Source: Candidatus Bathyarchaeota archaeon (GTDB taxonomy: Archaea; Asgardarchaeota; Lokiarchaeia; Sigyniarchaeales; Sigyniarchaeaceae). From it: a stretch of 48,310 nt of DNA. The notes beneath the pieces are model-generated. The model worked only from the letters and a program-made list of their open reading frames with translations, did no database searches and had not been told where the DNA came from. The position numbers and the translations under genes are program-made. Positions within the stretch are counted from its first letter, which is position 1. Each line of letters opens with the position of its first letter. The stretch covers positions 1-48,310 of the forward strand of contig WJJB01000079.1 of NCBI GenBank assembly GCA_014729935.1, read 5' to 3'. Positions 42,791 through 48,310 of the stretch are shown here, in pieces.

Positions 42791-44681
42791 CAGAGATTCT
42801 TCTCCTGAGTGCCGTGATTTCAGATGCTTGTTTCATGGCGGTTTCATGGGGGATGGAAAATCGATTCTTGAAGGGAGAGTGCATGTATCCCCAATTCGTT
42901 CCTTTATACAACGTCATCACGAGCCCCTTGGAAGGACCAGCCATGAGTGCTGCCTTTCGGAAATCTTCCAGGGATTGTTCGTCCCACGCGCCGAGGAAAC
43001 CGTACAATGGGAAGATGATGAATATGGGATAAATGAAGAGCAATAGCACGAGGTACAAGGCAGCCAAGAGATATGCGGGCACGAATTCCCAGCCTGCACC
43101 TAACCCGAAATGGTTGATTTCACACAGCTGGTACAACCTGAAAAATCCCCGCTTCATGATCCACGATAAAAGGATGAACGGGGACATCGATAGGGCAGGT
43201 GCTATCAATGCCTGATATGCCGGGAATCCAATTTTCTTGTCGGGGAAGAGTTTTCGCTTGATCATCCACCAGCCGTAGATAGCTTTCGCAGCGTATCCTG
43301 GTGCTTCAGCGAATAACCAGAACCAGTACACTGCTGCATCGCCGAACCACACTTTAAATGTCCAAGGGGACAGGGCAATGAAATAAGTCACTATCCTGGT
43401 GCCTTGCTCGATGAAGTTAAGATAAGAGTGTTGCGCGGGCAAGTCACACGCTTGGGTGATGGTTCCACAAAACATGGAAGGAAACAAGATGAACGCACCA
43501 AGGAATAGTGGGAAGACCATTTCCTGTATCCCCGAATATTCGCTGGCGAACGTGACGATAATATCAGGTATCAAGAACAGCAATGGTGCCATGAGCACGC
43601 CTATTGAAATCAATCCCCACCACTTGAATTGCGCATTGATGAGGTATATGGAAAGCTCTTCCTTCCCGTTGGTGTAAGATTCTGTCATTGGGGGCCCCAT
43701 GGTGAAGGACACGCCGAGCGCCCCGATTAGTCCTGAAGCGAGCTGGTACAAGCCGACGAGATCGGAATAACTTGGAAGCCAATTCGTCACCATGATGGTG
43801 ATGATTGCATTCACGCCAACATACACCAACCCGCTTGGCATCATCTTCCCACCATAGATGAGGACCTGTTTCGCAAGTGAACGATCGAAGCTGAGGTGCA
43901 TGACCGTCACGAGCTTGATACCAAGGGGTTTCAGGACCTTCTTGAAAAGCAGCATTCCGACCACGAGTGCAATGAGATCGTCGACGTAGGATCCAATGAT
44001 GAATCCCATGGTGCTCCCCATTAATGGACCTATCTTGGGATTTTTATAGCCAATTCTCATGCCGATGATAATAAATATCACCTGCGTGGCTGTCTGGATG
44101 GCTACATTCTGTAGAACGTAGATGATGTTACTCTTGTTGAATTGTTGAAAGCCATTGAGCAATGTTTGGAACAAACCCGCCGTGCCAGGCCATTGAATCA
44201 TGATGAATGCAAGGAAAAACCACACTGAATAGGATAGGTTCGTTTTTGGGATGATCGTTACAGCCATGATTGAAATCAGGGTTACCTGCAAGGCTCCGGT
44301 AATCATTTGATACCATAGGAAGAATGCGGCATATTTCATTGCCCGATGCGGATCGATTTCGGAGTATTGACTGATAAATCGCTCGATGGCACCCTTGATC
44401 CCGAAATCTGCGAACAGGTAAATTGGCATGAGAAGTGATGTTATCGTGTTGTTGAAACCGAGAGCGCTGGGATAAGGGAGAATGGCGGGAAGCACGATGC
44501 CAATCACGATGATTCCTGGAAGGGCGAGAATCAAGAGTAGCACGTAATTGAACCAAAATCCACCGAGGGGTCGGTGAAATCCGACTTGCTTCCAATATTC
44601 CCTCGCCAATGCCTGCTGAGCTTTCTTTTTTTCCTTGTGCTTGGAAATCCACCTATCCGAAGAAACCGTTTTGGGAACCAT
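42783..44681 (-). CDS. MOP/MATE-type polysaccharide or lipid flippase
   Basis: 632 residues with about 12-14 membrane helices after a cytoplasmic N-terminal ~45 residues (basic, RWISKHKEKKKAQQ). The helix layout, with the FADFGIKGAIERFISQYSE block and the GGKMMPSGLVYVGVNAIITIMVTNWL block, resembles the Wzx/MurJ-type oligosaccharide flippases of the MOP superfamily, which move lipid-linked sugars across the membrane. The N-terminal and C-terminal ends are longer than in Wzx. The start ATG shares one base with the stop of the upstream gene (TAATG at 44681). The cargo could be the lipid-linked glycan used to glycosylate the surface proteins in this window; that is inference. Confidence 0.8.
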   Translation of the reverse strand: MVPKTVSSDRWISKHKEKKKAQQALAREYWKQVGFHRPLGGFWFNYVLLLILALPGIIVIGIVLPAILPYPSALGFNNTITSLLMPIYLFADFGIKGAIERFISQYSEIDPHRAMKYAAFFLWYQMITGALQVTLISIMAVTIIPKTNLSYSVWFFLAFIMIQWPGTAGLFQTLLNGFQQFNKSNIIYVLQNVAIQTATQVIFIIIGMRIGYKNPKIGPLMGSTMGFIIGSYVDDLIALVVGMLLFKKVLKPLGIKLVTVMHLSFDRSLAKQVLIYGGKMMPSGLVYVGVNAIITIMVTNWLPSYSDLVGLYQLASGLIGALGVSFTMGPPMTESYTNGKEELSIYLINAQFKWWGLISIGVLMAPLLFLIPDIIVTFASEYSGIQEMVFPLFLGAFILFPSMFCGTITQACDLPAQHSYLNFIEQGTRIVTYFIALSPWTFKVWFGDAAVYWFWLFAEAPGYAAKAIYGWWMIKRKLFPDKKIGFPAYQALIAPALSMSPFILLSWIMKRGFFRLYQLCEINHFGLGAGWEFVPAYLLAALYLVLLLFIYPIFIIFPLYGFLGAWDEQSLEDFRKAALMAGPSKGLVMTLYKGTNWGYMHSPFKNRFSIPHETAMKQASEITALRRRISDG

Positions 44682-45742
44682 TATGACTCGCCCTCCAGCA
44701 TGGAATCAGGGTCCAGTGATTCCTTGGTTCCTGTTTTACTTGGCTTGTCACTTGATTGTTGGCTGCGTGGGATGCTGGGAGGTGAGTGTTTCTTGAAGTA
44801 TGCAAACAACGCAATGGTCACGAACCATATTGCACCGATCATGGTGAACCACCATGCAAGCTGTTTCGTGCTTGGCAATGGCGCATGGGGCCATTGGTCA
44901 TATGGCTCAATCAATGCATCATCATATCCATGGATGCTATGAAAGGTGCACGCGTACATTAGATAATTGAAATAGGGCCAGACGGCTAAAGCACCGTTCT
45001 GTTCCAATATTTCCCAGCTGAAAAACATGACATTTGCCCCGGAACCCCCGTTTAACCGCCATTCCGAAAGCAAAGGCAAGTTTCCGGTGATATCGGTAAT
45101 GATCACTGTTGCACTGGGTTGAAGACTAACCAGTGTCCTACGTTCTGCCTGTGGTGCTGACCCCCACGCGATCGTTTTCGTCAGGATCCTTGAAGATTCG
45201 GGGATCTCATCCACTTGCTTGACTTGCACGTTATAATTCATATCGGTGGGATCATCTGTGGAATTCTGGTATGAGTCATTGAGCACAACTGGCAGGATGG
45301 GGGAAACGAGCGAAATTTGACTTGAGTTCATATCACGGGTGTTATTCACGTCCCCATATTTCACGATACCAAACATCACAAATCCCTTGTTGCCATTGGT
45401 TCCATTCACTTGCTCCACCAGGGATTCTAAACGTTGCCCGCCAGGAAGGAACCGGTCAACCATGAAAAGATCGGCAGTGGATAGCAAGGAGGTATATTGG
45501 GTGTCATTCATGGTGGATAACGATGCGTTAGTGACAACCGTTGTTTCGATAGCTTGGGAGTCTATTTCAATGGACATTATCAATGAGGATGATGGTTTCT
45601 TGGAAAATATAACTACATTTGCCACGATGGTGGGACGTGCAGCTGATGAAGGGGGAAATATCGAAATCGTGATTCCAATGACTACAGAGAATAAAAAAAC
45701 CTTCCGTGCGATGCTGTGTGATCGATACCAGAGATCATTCAT
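44681..45742 (-). CDS. Secreted/membrane-anchored protein with amidotransferase-like fold, unknown
   Basis: 353 residues. A signal peptide or N-terminal helix lies at ~14-33 (VFLFSVVIGITISIFPPSSA). Residues ~35-285 are predicted outside the cell with many N-x-S/T sequons. A strand-and-helix pattern (LFMVDRFLPGGQRLESLVEQVNG, KGFVMFGIV, VMFFSWEILEQNGALAVWPYFNYLMY) recalls class I glutamine amidotransferase/ThuA-like folds, without a visible catalytic Cys-His pair. A transmembrane helix near 300-320 and a Ser-rich cytoplasmic tail follow. It is the first gene of the flippase cassette and starts from the shared TATA box at 45765. A role as receptor or subunit of the transporter is inference. Confidence 0.75.
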   Translation of the reverse strand: MNDLWYRSHSIARKVFLFSVVIGITISIFPPSSAARPTIVANVVIFSKKPSSSLIMSIEIDSQAIETTVVTNASLSTMNDTQYTSLLSTADLFMVDRFLPGGQRLESLVEQVNGTNGNKGFVMFGIVKYGDVNNTRDMNSSQISLVSPILPVVLNDSYQNSTDDPTDMNYNVQVKQVDEIPESSRILTKTIAWGSAPQAERRTLVSLQPSATVIITDITGNLPLLSEWRLNGGSGANVMFFSWEILEQNGALAVWPYFNYLMYACTFHSIHGYDDALIEPYDQWPHAPLPSTKQLAWWFTMIGAIWFVTIALFAYFKKHSPPSIPRSQQSSDKPSKTGTKESLDPDSMLEGES

Positions 45743-45764
45743 AATCTAGACCAATGCAAATGGC

Positions 45765-45773
45765 TTATAAATA
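45765..45773. promoter_or_regulatory. Shared two-way TATA box of a divergent leaderless pair
   Basis: TTATAAATA (reverse TATTTATAA) is the only TATA-like element in the 52-bp region between the genes starting at 45742 and 45795. Its centre is about 26-27 bp from each ATG, exactly the archaeal spacing from TATA to start in both directions. Both mRNAs would begin at their start codons. No ribosome site is seen on either side. Confidence 0.65.
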
Positions 45774-45794
45774 GATACGAGTACTGTCTAGATA

Positions 45795-46505
45795 ATGCCC
45801 AAATCTACTTGTTGGAAGGAACATCTCCGTGACATGCTCAAGGGTGATTTCAACCGGAAATCCCTGTTGCTCTACCTTGTGTTCAATTACTCCTTAGCAT
45901 TGCTCTTTTTGGCACTTGCCACCATCACCCTCGCGATGGAAAAAGGATTCTCGTTTCTTGTGAATGATATTTCTAATACCGGTTCTCCTGGAAGGAACCC
46001 ACGCGGTTGGATCTTCTTTTCGATATTCTTGGTCTATGGGGGCATTCTCATGATTCCCGTGGACAGGTTTTTCTTCAAGCGGATGAAATTCCTTGATATG
46101 AGCGCTTCAATGATCATCACGCTTTTTTACCTTACGGGGAGTATCGGTACAGCCCTCGTGGGTATCTTTCCATCGGAAGTGAGTTATTTCATGCACGTGC
46201 TCTCTGCTGGCTTGGCTTTTGGAGGATATGGGATCGGGTTCCTCATTTTTCTTGGCGTGGTGATCCGCCAGAAGCGATGGCAGTTCACTTGGACCTACAC
46301 CATCTTCCTTCCAGTTATAGCCGGATTGATGATCACGCAAGGGTACATCATTTTCACTGCGAACGCTGATTTCGATGCATTCAGGGGGACCATCATGAGC
46401 GTTTCCTTGTGGGAATGGCTCTTGTTCTTCTCGGTTATTCTCACCTTGATATTCAAGGCGATTTTGTTGCAGGGAGCCACTGATGCCCAAAAAACCGACC
46501 GATAG
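45795..46505 (+). CDS. DUF998-like membrane protein
   Basis: 236 residues with about six hydrophobic helices. The first loop ISNTGSPGRNPRGWIFFSIFLVYGGIL and the GIFPSEVSYFMHVLSAGLAFGGYGIGFLIF block (with conserved P and H) match the DUF998 / Frag1-like membrane family, whose function is unknown. A single Cys-rich-free N-terminal cytoplasmic stretch precedes the first helix. The gene is leaderless by promoter position and divergent from the flippase cassette, sharing its TATA box, so the two may be expressed together. It is convergent with the Rieske gene. Confidence 0.7.
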   Translation: MPKSTCWKEHLRDMLKGDFNRKSLLLYLVFNYSLALLFLALATITLAMEKGFSFLVNDISNTGSPGRNPRGWIFFSIFLVYGGILMIPVDRFFFKRMKFLDMSASMIITLFYLTGSIGTALVGIFPSEVSYFMHVLSAGLAFGGYGIGFLIFLGVVIRQKRWQFTWTYTIFLPVIAGLMITQGYIIFTANADFDAFRGTIMSVSLWEWLLFFSVILTLIFKAILLQGATDAQKTDR

Positions 46506-46520
46506 GGCATTAAGGATAAG

Positions 46521-46862
46521 CTAGGCATCCACTTCAATCCACATGATGCCATTGATGACCTCAACGGGATACACGTTGATATCCGGTGATTCATTGAATA
46601 TAATGCTAGATAACAAGTCTTCCTTCAGGAGCTCGCCGGTATCAAGATTAAACCTTGCCCCGTGGATGGGGCATTGCAGGATGTTACCATTAATGATACC
46701 CTTTGAAAGATCCGCTCCCATGTGCGTGCATCGTCTATCAATCGCATGAAGGGTGCTTTCCACCCTGAATATAACTATTTCCCTGTTCCCGTGGACGAAT
46801 ATCACGTGATCTCCATCATCTAAAGTAGATACAGGTGCTACCTCCAGTCTCGTAATGGTCAT
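46521..46862 (-). CDS. Rieske-type 2Fe-2S protein
   Basis: 113 residues. The cluster ligands are C45 and H47 (RCTHMGADL) and C64 and H67 (QCPIHGARFNLDTGE), the two-box Rieske pattern. Length and lack of a membrane helix indicate a soluble ferredoxin, like those serving dioxygenases or assimilatory nitrite reductases rather than a bc1 subunit. No oxygenase is nearby. The ATG overlaps the sirtuin stop by four bases (ATGA at 46859-46862), so production of both proteins is coupled. What electron partner it serves is unknown. Confidence 0.92.
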   Translation of the reverse strand: MTITRLEVAPVSTLDDGDHVIFVHGNREIVIFRVESTLHAIDRRCTHMGADLSKGIINGNILQCPIHGARFNLDTGELLKEDLLSSIIFNESPDINVYPVEVINGIMWIEVDA

Positions 46863-47635
46863 GGTTCCTGCACTTGGGCTTGATGGTCAAGGAAATTGCG
46901 AACCACGGCAGGGAAATAATCGTTAATATCCCGGGTGACCAGCAAATCAGCCATGGCATCATATGGTGTATCTCCGAGATTGTTGATGATGAGAGTGGCG
47001 CCATTTCGCTTGGCAACGGCGACCATTCGAGCTGCAGGATTCACTACCAAGGAAGATCCAAGAACGATGAAGAGATCGCAATTCCTGGAATGATTCATGG
47101 CTTCGCGAAAATCTTTTGTCGGTAGAGGATCCTTGAAATTAACAATTGAAGAGATCATCCGCCCGTTACAGGCAAAGCATCTTGGCTGGCCGGGGAGTGG
47201 GTCATCGATTCGGTATCCTTTTCCATGGATTCGATCATCCCATCCTGCCTCCTCCTTGGTGCATTTTCGTTCGCACTCGATGCACATGACCAAGTTCTTG
47301 TTTCCGTGGAGTTCCGCGAGCTTTTCGATCGGAAATCCCGAGTCCAAGTGCAAGCCGTCAACGTTTTGACTAATCAGGAAGGAAACCTTTCCCGCTTTCT
47401 CCAGATCAACGATTGCCTGGTGTGTAGCATTTGGTTTTATCTTGCCATGTGGCACTGTTGGTGCTGGGGGGGGCAATCCTTTATCCCGTCGTGTCCAAAC
47501 ACCATCTGGTCCCCGGAAATCAGGTAAGCCAGATGCAGTGGAGATGCCAGCCCCGGTGAATAGCACCACGTTGTCATTCTTCACGATCAAGGAGACTGTT
47601 TCAGCGATTTGCCGTTTAAGGGATTTCATGTTCAT
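46859..47635 (-). CDS. Sir2-family NAD-dependent protein deacylase
   Basis: 258 residues. NAD-binding GAGIS (28-32), PDFRG (38-42) and QNVDGLH (90-96), catalytic H110 in AELHGN, and zinc Cys C118, C121, C153 and C156 are all in place, so the enzyme should be active. It removes acetyl or other acyl groups from lysines of proteins, such as chromatin protein Alba in other archaea, using NAD+. Start ATG at 47635 gives the family length. The Rieske gene is coupled behind it; the nadE gene elsewhere in the window makes its co-substrate. Confidence 0.94.
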   Translation of the reverse strand: MNMKSLKRQIAETVSLIVKNDNVVLFTGAGISTASGLPDFRGPDGVWTRRDKGLPPPAPTVPHGKIKPNATHQAIVDLEKAGKVSFLISQNVDGLHLDSGFPIEKLAELHGNKNLVMCIECERKCTKEEAGWDDRIHGKGYRIDDPLPGQPRCFACNGRMISSIVNFKDPLPTKDFREAMNHSRNCDLFIVLGSSLVVNPAARMVAVAKRNGATLIINNLGDTPYDAMADLLVTRDINDYFPAVVRNFLDHQAQVQEP

Positions 47636-47690
47636 CTGTTGGTTTCAGTGTTACAGCTACATTCAGTTGCTCTCTCGGAATGGAGAAGAT

Positions 47691-48173
47691 TCACGTGTTC
47701 TCTTCAGCGAGGATGTATTGTTGAACGTCATCCTTATTTTCACAGGCGTGAAGCAATTCCAATGCCAGTTGTCGCTTTCGGGAAAAATATTCCGCAAGTA
47801 CATCGTCGAACGTCTCGCAGTTGGGATATCTCTCCTGTAAAGCATGATCACGACCACCAGGACAACCGCCTCGCCTCATGCAACAATATGAAAAGCTTTT
47901 GAAGCACACGGTATCGGCTTCCCAGCCATGTACCCTTGAAAACTTGTCCTTGATTTCCACGAACCTTTCCTTGCTGAGGCCGCATTTTGCAAGTAGTTCA
48001 TCTCGCCTGCATTTGAAACTGAAGGTAAGGGAATATCCAGGGTGGCAGCAAAAGGTCAAGGACCGTGGGTCACCCCCGAAGCAGGCCGGCACTGGGGCGT
48101 TTTTCCAGCCAGGCACGTCTCGCAATAACTTCCCTGGAACTAGATCCCGTATTCCCGCCGGTTGTCCTTCCAT
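47691..48173 (-). CDS. Cys-rich protein resembling methanogenesis marker 9
   Basis: 160 residues with about ten Cys, arranged as PACFGGDPRSLTFCCHPGYSLTF, then single Cys near 54, 64 and 89, then FSYCCMRRGGCPGGR, C118 and a C-terminal C. The GGDPRSLTFCC and CCMRRGGCPGGRD blocks suggest an iron-sulfur or other metal site. The pattern recalls the protein family called methanogenesis marker 9, but I cannot confirm it. No methyl-CoM reductase is in the window. A leaderless promoter (TATA near 48201) precedes the ATG at 48173. It lies 55 bp before the sirtuin gene on the same strand. Confidence 0.6.
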   Translation of the reverse strand: MEGQPAGIRDLVPGKLLRDVPGWKNAPVPACFGGDPRSLTFCCHPGYSLTFSFKCRRDELLAKCGLSKERFVEIKDKFSRVHGWEADTVCFKSFSYCCMRRGGCPGGRDHALQERYPNCETFDDVLAEYFSRKRQLALELLHACENKDDVQQYILAEENT

Positions 48174-48197
48174 GGCAGGTAGATCACGCCACGGGTC

Positions 48198-48205
48198 TAT
48201 AAAAA
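48198..48205 (-). promoter_or_regulatory. TATA box for the Cys-rich protein
   Basis: On the minus strand this reads TTTTTATA, centred about 28 bp before the ATG at 48173. Spacing and lack of a ribosome site predict a leaderless transcript, perhaps covering the sirtuin and Rieske genes as well. Confidence 0.5.
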
Positions 48206-48215
48206 GGTCCCGAGA

Positions 48216-48310
48216 TTATTTCAACATCGCGTTGGCAATCGCCTCGAATCCAATCACCAAGCCGGTGTTAATCCCCACGGCGATAAGGAAACCAACGATT
48301 AACGAACTAG
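48216..48310 (-). CDS. C-terminal end of a membrane protein, 5' part missing
   Basis: The frame enters from the right edge and ends with TAA at 48216-48218. About 30 residues are visible: a hydrophobic Gly-rich segment (SSLIVGFLIAVGINTGLVIGF) followed by a short polar end EAIANAMLK. This looks like the final transmembrane helix of a transporter or respiratory subunit. It is too short to name. It is in the same orientation as the Cys-rich gene, 42 bp upstream of it. Confidence 0.6.
   Translation of the reverse strand, partial: SSLIVGFLIAVGINTGLVIGFEAIANAMLK

Noticed and set aside
1..48310. CRISPR arrays, cas genes, prophage or integrase genes, rRNA
   Set aside because: No regularly spaced repeats, no recognisable Cas, integrase, capsid or terminase proteins and no rRNA-like stretches were seen on either strand.

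Overview
The window looks like chromosomal DNA of an Asgard archaeon (Promethearchaeota). Several lines agree. There is a Ras/Arf-like small GTPase at the left edge and a seven-helix membrane protein with a longin/roadblock-like cytoplasmic tail. FO synthase (CofG/CofH) is present for coenzyme F420, with an archaeal-type single-domain riboflavin reductase. A surface protein ends in an IPG-plus-helix anchor like the Loki-CTERM type. TATA boxes lie about 26 bp before several start codons, implying leaderless mRNAs. A bacterial-style RNase III and a PlsC-like acyltransferase also fit Asgard gene content. I cannot assign the lineage further. No rRNA, tRNA, CRISPR array, prophage or intact transposase was found.

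Layout. 1-5326: small GTPase (partial), DsrE-like protein, membrane-anchored pectate-lyase-like (PL10) protein, aldo/keto reductase and 3-hydroxyacyl-CoA dehydrogenase. 5327-5845: a GC-rich, hairpin-rich non-coding stretch whose right end resembles an IS200/IS605 (TnpB/omega-RNA) terminus. 5846-11858: sialidase-like beta-propeller, UroD-family methyltransferase, glutamine-dependent NAD synthetase, cyclophilin-like protein, and an RNase III gene behind a SagB-type nitroreductase. 12012-18581: a 1012-residue single-pass surface protein followed by a double winged-helix regulator, an NHL/FnIII surface protein and the 7TM-longin-like protein. 18682-25376: cofactor genes (cofH, cofG, riboflavin reductase) with an amidohydrolase translationally coupled to the reductase, plus a duplicated-domain protein and an FAD oxidoreductase. 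25425-27965: an 846-residue protein whose N-terminal half carries motifs of UFM1-specific (C78) cysteine peptidases. 28092-36754: DapA-like aldolase coupled to a dihydroorotate/dihydropyrimidine dehydrogenase-ferredoxin fusion, MLE-type enolase, GNAT, metallophosphoesterase and GH3 glucosidase. 36838-41056: a nitrogen cluster of KaiC-like ATPase, Amt, GlnK and GlnA. 41523-48310: PlsC-like acyltransferase, a three-gene membrane cassette with a MOP-type flippase, a DUF998-like protein, a coupled sirtuin-Rieske pair, a Cys-rich protein resembling methanogenesis marker 9, and the end of an unidentified membrane protein.

How genes may work together. CofG and CofH make FO from tyrosine and 5-amino-6-ribitylaminouracil, an intermediate of the riboflavin pathway in which the nearby reductase acts; the coupled amidohydrolase is a candidate for the archaeal deaminase step that lacks a well-established gene. 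KaiC-like ATPase, Amt, GlnK and GlnA form one nitrogen-assimilation block. The most unusual items are the C78-like protein, the amidohydrolase-reductase pair, the receptor/regulator pair at 12012-15794, the 7TM-longin-like protein and the flippase cassette. All functional calls rest on motifs read by eye, without database searches.
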